Assembly: GCA_903927415.1 (NCBI GenBank)
Contig: CAIYMZ010000008.1
Coordinates: 1 to 5,536 of the forward strand
Reading direction: 5' to 3'
Length of the DNA stretch: 5,536 nt
From: an uncultured Alphaproteobacteria bacterium
GTDB lineage: Bacteria > Pseudomonadota > Alphaproteobacteria > Rickettsiales > UBA1997
Positions within the stretch are counted from its first letter, which is position 1, and the number at the start of each line of letters is the position of its first letter. Below, piece after piece: positions 1 through 5,536 of this stretch. The position numbers and the translations under genes are program-made. A model generated the notes under the pieces. The model had not been told where the DNA came from. It did no database searches and worked only from the letters and a program-made list of their open reading frames with translations.

Positions 1-1220
1 AAATTTTAAATTTAAGAAAAATTGAGCAGGGCTTGGATCAGGTAAATCGTCTTCAATCAAACAATGCTACGATCAAAATTTTACCAGGAAAAAGTGATAG
101 AACCTCTATAATCGCGGTCGAAAATAATCCCAGCAAACGTTTGCGACTCAACGCTTCTTACAATAATAACGGTAATGAAATTACCGGCGCTAGACGCGAA
201 ACCATTGGCTTAACTCAAGATAATTTATTTTGGCTGAATGATAATTTTACCTTGAGCAGAACTGCAAATGATCTCGATCAGACTCGTAAAAAAAATGGAG
301 GAACCAATGCGATTAGCTCCAGTTTTTCCGTACCGTTCAAATGGTATAACTTGACTCTGAGCTACAGCAAATCTTCCTATTTTTTTTGGGGAGGTGAGGT
401 ATCGCGCTTTAAATCATCTGGCGATACCGCAACAAAAACAGCGAATCTCGATCGAATTTTGTTAAAAAATAAAAAAGCAAAACTTTCTTCAAACCTTACT
501 CTGACCAGCAGATATAGCCAAAATTTTGTTGATGATACAAAGGTGCAAGTCTCGAGCAGAAAGGCTTCAATTGCTTCGCTTGGACTGTCCAACACATTTT
601 TTCTCAATAACTCCACTTTGTTTTTAAAGCCAAGCTACAGCAAAGCTTTGAATATTCTGGATGCGCAAAAAGATAACCCCAATCTCGCTGGTAATGATGC
701 TCATGCCGAATTCGACATGTTCGAATTTTACGGAAATTATGTCAAAAAATCACAAATTTTTGACACGCCGATTTCTTACAATTTTAGTTTTGATGGCCAA
801 TCTTCAAAACAAACGCTTTACGGAATTGATAAATTTTCGATTGGTGGAATTAGTTCAATTCGAGGATTTAAAGAAGGCACGATTTCTGGTGATTCCGGTT
901 ATAATTTTAGAAATGAGGTCAGCGTAAATTTTGGACAAATGATTCTGCCTTATTTGAGCGCCGAAAAATCGCAGTCTTTAACGCAGCTAAATCGTTTTTC
1001 AATTTCGCCTTTTTATGATTACGGGCAGGTTAGGGCAAAAAATGGTCAAACCAGTGGTAGATTGAGTGGCGGAGGTTTTAAGATTGGATTCAATCACAAA
1101 AATTTTAATGCAGCTCTGACATTTTCGCGCGCACTTTCCAAGTCAAAATTTTTGGGGCAGCATTATTCCGACAATAATGCGATATTTTTTAACATCAGTT
1201 CAGAGCTAGGGTTCTTTTAG
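1..1220 (+). CDS. TpsB/FhaC-family outer-membrane transporter of two-partner secretion (5' end missing)
   Basis: The reading frame is open from base 3 and has no start in the window. The TTG at 33 lies inside the conserved stretch read as LRKIEQGLDQVNRL, so the real start is off the left edge. About 405 codons are visible. The first 40 or so residues match the end of the second POTRA domain (IEQGLDQ-NRL, then NATIKILPG). The rest, about 360 residues, fits the family's 16-strand barrel. Counting from the TTG as residue 1, the L6-loop motif IRGF is at 276-279 in the context FSIGG-SSIRGF. GDSGYNFRNE follows at 286-295 and FYDYG at 327-331. The protein ends in Phe, as expected for BAM-inserted barrels. 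By family, it should export a TpsA exoprotein (hemolysin or adhesin type) from periplasm to cell surface. The signal peptide, plug helix and first POTRA domain, by comparison with FhaC roughly 170 residues, are missing. No TpsA partner gene is in view. Family assignment is firm; the substrate is unknown. Confidence 0.93.
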   Translation, partial: ILNLRKIEQGLDQVNRLQSNNATIKILPGKSDRTSIIAVENNPSKRLRLNASYNNNGNEITGARRETIGLTQDNLFWLNDNFTLSRTANDLDQTRKKNGGTNAISSSFSVPFKWYNLTLSYSKSSYFFWGGEVSRFKSSGDTATKTANLDRILLKNKKAKLSSNLTLTSRYSQNFVDDTKVQVSSRKASIASLGLSNTFFLNNSTLFLKPSYSKALNILDAQKDNPNLAGNDAHAEFDMFEFYGNYVKKSQIFDTPISYNFSFDGQSSKQTLYGIDKFSIGGISSIRGFKEGTISGDSGYNFRNEVSVNFGQMILPYLSAEKSQSLTQLNRFSISPFYDYGQVRAKNGQTSGRLSGGGFKIGFNHKNFNAALTFSRALSKSKFLGQHYSDNNAIFFNISSELGFF

Positions 1221-1243
1221 TTGAATTTAATCAACCGTTTTTT
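1220..1243 (+). terminator. weak terminator-like hairpin after the tpsB gene
   Basis: A 5-bp stem GTTGA/TCAAC (1220-1224 with 1231-1235) has a 6-base loop and is followed by CG and six T residues at 1238-1243. It starts at the last base of the tpsB stop codon, where an intrinsic terminator would be expected. The stem is short and AU-rich, so termination would be inefficient at best and dnaN could be partly read through from upstream. Confidence 0.35.
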
Positions 1244-1294
1244 AAGTTCTGCCGCAAATTCTTGCCGCCTTTCTCAACCAATTTTCTCAAAAAA

Positions 1295-2404
1295 ATGCAG
1301 TTTGAAATCATAAAGCATACATTGCTTAAAGCCATTGCCAGCGTTAATGGCGCGGTTGAAAAAAAGAACACAATTCCAGTTTTACAAAATATAAAAATTG
1401 AAGCGAAAGCGGACAGGGTTGTTCTGTCGGCTACTGACATGGATATTTTGGTGACGTCAGCTTTTGAAGCTGATATGAAGAAAGGCGGCACCACGACAGT
1501 TCCGGCACAAATGTTTTTCGATATTGTTAGAAAAATTCCTGACAATTCACAAATCATGATCTCGCAAGAAAGTCTAACAATTCTGCAAATCAAATCCGGC
1601 AAATCGAAATACAGCCTACCTTGCATCGATGCTGCAGAATTTCCAAATTTATCCGAAGGAGAATTGGGCGAAGAGGTTGAAGTTGAGGCCGATAAATTCG
1701 CCAAAATGATCGACAAAACTCGCTTCGCAATTTCCAACGATGAAACGCGCTACTACCTCAACGGCCTTTATTTGCAGGCGATGGCAACGCAAGGAAATGG
1801 TTTTGAACTTCGCACCGTTGCAACTGACGGACACAGGTTGGCTTTGTCACTCCTAGTGTCCGACAAATTTAAAACTCCTTTTGGCGTGATTCTTCCAAAA
1901 AAATCTGTTGCTGAAATTAGGCGCGTGATTGATGGAGTGAAAAGCGTGAAGCTTTCCGTGTCGCGGGTCAAAATCAAAATCACAACCGATCAAACCACAA
2001 TCATTTCAAAATTAATCGACGGCGAATTTCCTGATTACGACAAGGTCCTGCCAAAAAATAACACGCAGATTGCCGTGATTAACAAAAAGATTTTTTTCGA
2101 TTGCGTCGATCGCGTTTCTACCGTCGCAACCGACAAGCACAGGTCAATTAAGCTGACTGTTGAAAATGGAAAAATGAATTTGCAAGTCAGCACCAATGAC
2201 GGCTCCTTTGCCTATGAAGAGCTCGACGTAAACTATTCCGGCGAGCGCATTGAAACCGGCTTCAACTCGCGCTACCTCCTCGACATCATCGGCCAAATCG
2301 ACAAAGAAGAATTGCTCATGCGCTTCAAAGACAGCGTCTCTCCAGCGATCATCGAGGCCAAGGAAATGAATTCGGTGTTTGTGATCATGCCAGTGCGCAT
2401 CTGA
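1295..2404 (+). CDS. dnaN: DNA polymerase III beta subunit (sliding clamp)
   Basis: DnaN forms the ring-shaped homodimer that tethers DNA polymerase III and other clamp-binding proteins to DNA. The product is 369 aa, close to the usual 366-372. Three clamp domains are expected at about 1-125, 126-250 and 251-369. Family landmarks are VEKKNTIPVLQNI at 21-33, RYYLNGLYL at 152-160, VATDGHRLA at 175-183, LIDGEFPDYDKVLP at 240-253 and the C-terminal MPVRI at 365-369. The TDGHRL segment and the C-terminal MP-R line the pocket that binds clamp-binding peptides. I chose ATG 1295 because MQFEIIKHTLLKAI aligns with the usual DnaN N-terminus. The in-frame TTG at 1262 would add 11 residues that do not resemble the family. 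No clear ribosome binding site precedes the start. recF follows 80 bases on, the conserved dnaN-recF order, but the upstream neighbour is a secretion barrel gene, not dnaA. The last 180 or so bases are more GC-rich than the earlier part. Confidence 0.97.
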   Translation: MQFEIIKHTLLKAIASVNGAVEKKNTIPVLQNIKIEAKADRVVLSATDMDILVTSAFEADMKKGGTTTVPAQMFFDIVRKIPDNSQIMISQESLTILQIKSGKSKYSLPCIDAAEFPNLSEGELGEEVEVEADKFAKMIDKTRFAISNDETRYYLNGLYLQAMATQGNGFELRTVATDGHRLALSLLVSDKFKTPFGVILPKKSVAEIRRVIDGVKSVKLSVSRVKIKITTDQTTIISKLIDGEFPDYDKVLPKNNTQIAVINKKIFFDCVDRVSTVATDKHRSIKLTVENGKMNLQVSTNDGSFAYEELDVNYSGERIETGFNSRYLLDIIGQIDKEELLMRFKDSVSPAIIEAKEMNSVFVIMPVRI

Positions 2405-2412
2405 CGATGCGA

Positions 2413-2478
2413 GGCGTCAGGCGATGGCGTTAGGCGATAGTTACGTGGCCTACCGCCTACCGCCTACCGCCTACCGCC
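2413..2478. repeat. 4+4 inverted array of a 7-base GC-rich unit between dnaN and recF
   Basis: The right arm is four perfect tandem copies of TACCGCC at 2451-2457, 2458-2464, 2465-2471 and 2472-2478. The left arm is four degenerate copies of the complement-type unit: GGCGTCA 2413-2419, GGCGAT 2420-2425 (one base short), GGCGTTA 2426-2432 and GGCGATA 2433-2439. An 11-base spacer lies between the arms. In the transcript the arms could pair into an imperfect GC-rich stem, about five or six of seven bases per unit. The array ends six bases before the recF ATG and fills most of the dnaN-recF gap. The perfect right arm suggests recent expansion by strand slippage. Confidence 0.88.
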
Positions 2479-2484
2479 TTTCTT

Positions 2485-3600
2485 ATGATTAAAATAAAAA
2501 AACTCCTCCTCTCCAACTTCCGCAGCTTCCCTTCCAGAAAAATCGAATTTTCTTCGCCGCTGATTTTACTCGTCGGTGTGAATGGTTCTGGCAAAACTAA
2601 CATTCTTGAAAGCCTTTCCATTCTTGGTCGCAGCGCTTCTTTGCGTGGCAGCGATTTCGAAGAAATGGTTTTGATCCCGCAGCAAAATTTCGCGCTTTAC
2701 GCTGAAATTTCTGATCACGAATTCATCGAAAAAATTGGCGTCGGATTTAATTTAGAGCAGAAAAAAAAAGTTTTTGAGATCAATGGCGAAGCAGTGAGCA
2801 GCAAGCGCCAATCTGATTTACGCAGCCAGTTAATTAATTTTATTTGGCTGACACCGCAGCTCGAACAGCTTTTTATTTTGGGCAAAAGTGAGCGCCGCGA
2901 TTACCTCGACAAAATCGTCTCTGACCTTGATTTTGAGCATTCCAGCCGCATCAACAATTACCAAAAACTTTTGCGCGAAAGATTGCTGATTTTGCAAAAA
3001 TATCAACCTTTTCCCCAGCGGCAGCAGGCGGGCGAGAAGTGGCTCGAAATAATCGAAAATCAAATTGTTGAACTTGGAATGGCGATTGCATCGGCGCGGA
3101 TCGAGGCTGTCGATTTTTTCAACAAAGCGATCATTTCTTTTTCGTCAAATTTTCCAAAACCAAAACTTTGTGTGATTGGCGAAGTTGAGCAGGGCGTGAT
3201 GAAGCAAAGTGCCGTGCAGCTCGAGCAGCTTTACAAAAAAAAATTAGAAGAAAATCGCGCGCAAGATGCGGAAAATTTTAAAACAAATTTCGGTGTTCAC
3301 CGCTGCGATTTCGACGCGATTTTTTTGGAAAAAAATATTTCCGCGCTGCGCTCTTCAACGGGCGAACAGAAGGCAATCATGATTTCAATCACCTTGGCGC
3401 GCGCCAAAATTTCCGCCGCCTACAAAAACCAACCGACGATTTTAATTTTCGACGAAGTGGTTTCGCATCTCGACGACAAACGAAAAAAAGATTTATTCTC
3501 CGAAATTTTTGCAACGAATCTGCAGACTTTTTTTAGCGCAACGAATGAGGATTTAATCCCGGTGGAATTTTTGGGGAAGATGCAGGTGGTGCGGTTGTGA
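2485..3600 (+). CDS. recF: DNA replication and repair protein RecF
   Basis: RecF is an SMC-like ATPase that acts with RecO and RecR to load RecA at single-strand gaps and stalled forks. The product is 371 aa (E. coli 357). It starts with the typical IKKLLLSNFRSF segment. Walker A GVNGSGKT is at 31-38. The ABC-type signature is STGEQK at 291-296, a form I associate with alphaproteobacterial RecF. Walker B is ILIFDE at 319-324 and the D-loop is SHLDD at 327-331. All ATPase motifs are present and in order, and the C-terminal part after the D-loop is complete. ATG 2485 puts the family N-terminus at residue 1. There is no Shine-Dalgarno sequence before it, only TTTCTT after a GC-rich repeat array, so leader structure might affect translation. 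The gene is probably cotranscribed with dnaN. It ends in TGA just before a repeat-rich gap. Confidence 0.97.
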   Translation: MIKIKKLLLSNFRSFPSRKIEFSSPLILLVGVNGSGKTNILESLSILGRSASLRGSDFEEMVLIPQQNFALYAEISDHEFIEKIGVGFNLEQKKKVFEINGEAVSSKRQSDLRSQLINFIWLTPQLEQLFILGKSERRDYLDKIVSDLDFEHSSRINNYQKLLRERLLILQKYQPFPQRQQAGEKWLEIIENQIVELGMAIASARIEAVDFFNKAIISFSSNFPKPKLCVIGEVEQGVMKQSAVQLEQLYKKKLEENRAQDAENFKTNFGVHRCDFDAIFLEKNISALRSSTGEQKAIMISITLARAKISAAYKNQPTILIFDEVVSHLDDKRKKDLFSEIFATNLQTFFSATNEDLIPVEFLGKMQVVRL

Positions 3601-3659
3601 AATCATCCTGAGAATGAAGAGGGTAGGGGGTGGTTTCCTTTGTCGCTACACACTTCCCC

Positions 3660-3758
3660 CCTTGTCACCCCGCACTTGTTGCGGGGTCCATTTTGCCAAA
3701 GACGCAGCTTTATTGGTTGTGACGAGTTAGACCCCGCAACAAGTGCGGGGTGACAAGG
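3660..3758. repeat. perfect 29-bp inverted repeat around a 41-base spacer (GC-rich palindromic unit)
   Basis: The arm at 3660-3688 is the exact reverse complement of 3730-3758. Each arm also contains its own small palindrome: CCCCGCA/TGCGGGG with a 5-base loop, at 3668-3686 in the left arm. The DNA can therefore fold as one long hairpin or two short ones. The left-arm hairpin is followed by TCCATTTT and could be a weak terminator for recF; the long hairpin has no T tract. From memory, closely similar GC-rich palindromes are dispersed in intergenic regions of several alphaproteobacterial genomes; this was not checked. Confidence 0.93.
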
Positions 3759-3766
3759 AGGAGAGC

Positions 3767-3779
3767 GCGGGGTGACAAG
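3767..3779. repeat. third, partial copy of the GC-rich repeat unit
   Basis: The 13 bases GCGGGGTGACAAG at 3767-3779 repeat exactly the outer part of the right arm at 3745-3757, in direct orientation and 22 bases further on. The copy lacks the inner half of the unit. It looks like the remnant of a truncated copy or of a duplication at the edge of the repeat. It supplies a GTG codon at 3772 that opens a misleading in-frame extension of the next gene. Confidence 0.75.
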
Positions 3780-3861
3780 ACCAAGTAGGTGTAACGCTCA
3801 AAACACCCCCGCCGCCCCTTCATCCACCAACCTCTTGGCTCTAGAAAAAAATCTCAAATTT

Positions 3862-4770
3862 ATGTCGAAAAAAATTTTAGTAATCGGTGCCGGAGCAATC
3901 GGCAGTTTTTACGGCGGGAAGCTGGCGCAAGCGGGTGCGGAGGTTTCGACAATTTCGCGTTCTGATTTTGACGTCGTGAAAAAAAATGGAATCGCGGTGA
4001 AAAGTTGTCTCGGTGATTTTCATTTTTTTCCAAAAAAAGTTTTGCGTGACGTTGCTGATTACGCTGAAAAACCAGACTTCATTTTAGTGGCAACAAAAGT
4101 TTTGCCGGAAATTTCTGTGCCAGATTTAATCAGGCCAGTTCTGGCTCCACACAGTTCAATCATCCTGCTGCAAAATGGCATTCACATTGAAAATGAAATC
4201 GCAAAATCTTTTCCGCAGCAGCATTTAATCAGTGCTTTGGCTTTTGTTTGTGTCAGCAAAATTGCTGCCGGAAAAATTTATCACCAAGATTACGGCAGAT
4301 TAATTCTTGGTGATTTTCCGCGCGGAATTTCAGCGAAAAGTTTGGAGCTAGTTGAGTTGTGGAAAAAGTCCGGCCTGCCCGTCGAGGTCAGCGAAAATAT
4401 TCAAACAGAACGTTGGAAAAAATTAGTGTGGAATGCAGCTTTCAACCCAATATCCGTAATGTTTGGTGGGCTAGACACTAAAAAGATTTTGGAGCAGGCC
4501 ACCGCCAAAAATTTAGTTGAAAATGTAATGCAGGAAATTTGTGTTTTAGCCGAAGCCGACGGATGCAAATTGCCCGAAAATATCGTCGAAAGAAATATCG
4601 AGATGACGCAAAAAATGAAGCCCTACAAGACCAGCATGTTGCTTGATTTTGAAGCCGGAAGAAAAATGGAAGTCGAAGCGATTTTAGGAAATGCAATTCG
4701 TTTTGCTAAAAACAAAAACATCGCAGTGCCGCATTTGGCACGGGTTTACGAGCTTTTAATTTCTTGCTAG
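3862..4770 (+). CDS. panE: ketopantoate reductase family protein (2-dehydropantoate 2-reductase)
   Basis: PanE/ApbA enzymes reduce 2-dehydropantoate to D-pantoate with NADPH in the cytoplasm, on the route to pantothenate and coenzyme A. The product is 302 aa (E. coli PanE 303). A Rossmann fold opens with KKILVIGAGAIGSFYGG, the GxGxxG motif at 9-14. ATK is at 77-79 and QNG at 104-106. The helical C-terminal domain carries ERWKKLVWNAAFNP (183-196). Lys187 and Asn191 correspond to the E. coli catalytic Lys176 and Asn180, and Glu270 in GRKMEVE to Glu256. TSMLLDF at 257-263 fits the substrate-binding Ser region. ATG 3862 is chosen because the fold begins right after it. The in-frame GTG at 3772 would add 30 residues of low-complexity sequence starting inside a DNA repeat. 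No panB or panC is near. Family membership is strong, but paralogues acting on other 2-keto acids exist, so the substrate is less certain. Confidence 0.9.
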   Translation: MSKKILVIGAGAIGSFYGGKLAQAGAEVSTISRSDFDVVKKNGIAVKSCLGDFHFFPKKVLRDVADYAEKPDFILVATKVLPEISVPDLIRPVLAPHSSIILLQNGIHIENEIAKSFPQQHLISALAFVCVSKIAAGKIYHQDYGRLILGDFPRGISAKSLELVELWKKSGLPVEVSENIQTERWKKLVWNAAFNPISVMFGGLDTKKILEQATAKNLVENVMQEICVLAEADGCKLPENIVERNIEMTQKMKPYKTSMLLDFEAGRKMEVEAILGNAIRFAKNKNIAVPHLARVYELLISC

Positions 4771-4774
4771 GTTG

Positions 4775-4865
4775 AATGGATTGCTTCGCGTTGCTCGCAA
4801 TGACGTTTTAGATTTTGTTGTAAAAACTAACTAACGTCATTGCGAGCAACGCGTAGCAATCCATT
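4775..4865. repeat. 33-bp inverted repeat (one mismatch) between convergent genes
   Basis: The arm at 4775-4807 is the reverse complement of 4833-4865 except for one position (T at 4786). The spacer is 25 bases. Inside each arm a short ATTGC/GCAAT pair gives the unit its own weak palindrome. The element fills nearly the whole gap between the convergent panE-type gene and the dipeptidase gene. It could therefore form a terminator hairpin in either transcript, although no clear T tract follows on either strand. From memory, units of this type (ATTGCGAGC with AGCAATCC) occur as dispersed intergenic repeats in several bacterial groups; not checked. It is unrelated in sequence to the repeat at 3660-3758. 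Confidence 0.93.
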
Positions 4866-4890
4866 TGTTATTCACCAAAGAATTGTCGAT

Positions 4891-5457
4891 TTAAATCGCC
4901 ACAAAATTTTGCGGAGTTTCAATTATTTCGTATTCGCGCGGATTGAAAAGTTGATAGTGCCACCATTCTTTGGAATAAAAATCCCAGCCGGCAGAGGTCA
5001 TCAGATCAAGCAGGAGTAAGCGATTTTTTTGTGCCACCGCAGAAATTTTTTGACAATTGTGAAAAGCGAGATCGGAAAATTCGTCGAAATCTGTGCCCAT
5101 TTCTAGCTCGTTTCCTTCAGCGTCACACAAAGTTAAATCGACTGCGACACCGCGACAATGTGGGGTTACGCCGCCGTCAGGATTAGAAACGAAACCGCCA
5201 TTCGGATCAGCCGAAGGAAAAGCGTCAAACATAAATTTCTGCACCTCGAGCGGACGAAATCCGTCGAAAATTTTTAATTTTAATCCGCGATTTTTTGCAG
5301 CAGTGACCGCGCGAGAAAGTGCTTCAACAGCACTTTCGTGAAGATAACAAATCGGATGCGCGTAAAGTTTTTTTCCGCAAACATTGTTGGTGGTGGCGTA
5401 GCGGAGATCGAGGATGACATCGTGAGATTTTTCAGTGATTTTAGTTAAATTTAGCAT
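4891..5457 (-). CDS. ddpX: D-alanyl-D-alanine dipeptidase (VanX/DdpX, peptidase family M15D)
   Basis: VanX-type enzymes are zinc dipeptidases that split D-Ala-D-Ala into D-alanine. In vancomycin-resistant Gram-positives they remove the normal precursor; in Gram-negatives without van genes they are thought to recycle cell-wall dipeptide. The product is 188 aa, near the usual size for the Gram-negative forms. The N-terminal LRYATTNNVCGKKLY matches the family. IFDGFRP at 63-69 holds Arg68, equivalent to VanX Arg71. TPHCRGVAVDLTL at 98-110 gives zinc ligands His100 and Asp107. EWWHYQ at 164-169 gives the catalytic base Glu164 and third zinc ligand His167. The active site is thus complete. There is no signal peptide or membrane segment, so a cytoplasmic location is likely. 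Translation starts at ATG 5457 and no Shine-Dalgarno sequence is seen. No vanH, vanA or regulator genes are beside it, so it should not be read as a glycopeptide-resistance gene. Confidence 0.92.
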   Translation of the reverse strand: MLNLTKITEKSHDVILDLRYATTNNVCGKKLYAHPICYLHESAVEALSRAVTAAKNRGLKLKIFDGFRPLEVQKFMFDAFPSADPNGGFVSNPDGGVTPHCRGVAVDLTLCDAEGNELEMGTDFDEFSDLAFHNCQKISAVAQKNRLLLLDLMTSAGWDFYSKEWWHYQLFNPREYEIIETPQNFVAI

Positions 5458-5458
5458 T

Positions 5459-5500
5459 TGAAAAAAAATAAAATGTCATGCTGAGCCTGTCGAAGCATGA
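5459..5500 (-). terminator. hairpin followed by a T-rich tract, just upstream of the dipeptidase gene
   Basis: Read on the minus strand, a 7-bp stem TCATGCT/AGCATGA (5494-5500 with 5476-5482) closes an 11-base loop and is followed by CATTTTATTTTTTTT. This resembles an intrinsic terminator. The tract ends only a couple of bases before the dipeptidase ATG. It could end transcription from a gene beyond the right edge, or act as a leader attenuator. The stem overlaps a dispersed-type repeat, so the resemblance may be a by-product of the repeat landing beside an A/T run. Confidence 0.4.
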
Positions 5501-5536
5501 TTCTTGGCACCGAAGCCAGAATCATGCTTCGACAGG
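5476..5536. repeat. third inverted-repeat family, cut by the right edge
   Basis: The left arm at 5486-5504 is the exact reverse complement of 5518-5536. The stem continues inward, after a one-base bulge, with GGC/GCC (5506-5508 with 5515-5517) around a 6-base loop. Each unit also has the internal palindrome TCATGCT/AGCATGA. The left unit extends outward to about 5476, so the right unit probably continues past the window with CTCAGCATGA. Similar AGCCTGTCGAAGCATG units are remembered as dispersed intergenic repeats in several bacterial groups; not checked. The sequence is unrelated to the repeats at 3660-3758 and 4775-4865. Confidence 0.9.

Noticed and set aside
33..35. TTG as the start codon of the TpsB gene
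   Set aside because: The frame is open to the left edge and the residues before it (LRKIEQG) continue the conserved POTRA motif, so the gene is truncated by the window, not started here.
377..616. Minus-strand open frame inside tpsB (and similar ones at 1231-1737, 1649-1834, 1768-1983, 2830-3063, 4478-4696; plus strand 661-927 and 5093-5341)
   Set aside because: All lie within clearly identified genes in another frame, and their translations show no recognisable domain.
1262..1294. TTG start giving dnaN an 11-residue extension
   Set aside because: The extra residues do not match the DnaN family, whereas ATG 1295 begins exactly at the family N-terminus.
2451..2478. CRISPR-like array
   Set aside because: The 7-base units are directly adjacent with no spacers; this is a simple tandem repeat.
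3617..3633. G-quadruplex or separate hairpin in the G-rich stretch after recF
   Set aside because: Only two runs of three or more G are present, and pairing with the C run at 3656-3661 gives about six pairs over a long loop, too weak to call.
3660..4865. Composite transposon or insertion sequence bounded by the inverted repeats
   Set aside because: The repeats at 3660-3758 and 4775-4865 are unrelated in sequence, each is a self-contained inverted pair, and the only gene between them is a metabolic reductase with no transposase.
4868..4876. DnaA box (TTATTCACC) near dnaN/recF suggesting an origin
   Set aside because: It is a single site with one mismatch to TTATNCACA, far from dnaN, with no cluster of boxes and no AT-rich unwinding region.

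Overview
This is a chromosomal stretch from a Gram-negative bacterium. An outer-membrane two-partner-secretion barrel shows the Gram-negative envelope. The RecF signature motif (STGEQK), the moderately AT-rich composition and the style of the intergenic palindromes suggest an alphaproteobacterium, perhaps of the Rickettsiales/Holosporales kind. That placement is inference from remembered family features; no search was run. UGA is used as a stop (dnaN, recF), so the standard bacterial code applies. No Shine-Dalgarno sequence is evident before dnaN, recF or the dipeptidase gene.

Layout, left to right: (1) the 3' part of a TpsB/FhaC-type outer-membrane transporter gene, cut by the left edge; (2) dnaN, the replication sliding clamp, complete from 1295; (3) a short spacer carrying a 4+4 inverted array of a GC-rich 7-base unit; (4) recF, complete; (5) a 261-base gap dominated by a perfect 29-bp inverted repeat plus a third partial copy; (6) a panE-type ketopantoate reductase gene, complete from 3862; (7) a 120-base convergent gap filled by a second, unrelated 33-bp inverted repeat; (8) on the minus strand, a VanX/DdpX-type D-Ala-D-Ala dipeptidase gene, complete; (9) a third inverted-repeat family directly upstream of that gene, running off the right edge.

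dnaN and recF form the conserved replication/repair pair, but the gene upstream is a secretion-system barrel, not dnaA. The other genes (coenzyme A precursor synthesis, cell-wall dipeptide turnover) show no functional link to them. The most distinctive property is in the gaps: every gap from dnaN rightwards is occupied by a different palindromic repeat family, and three of the four are a short unit placed twice in inverted orientation around a spacer. I found no CRISPR array, RNA gene, insertion sequence or obviously new multi-gene system. The coding content is ordinary core metabolism plus one secretion gene.
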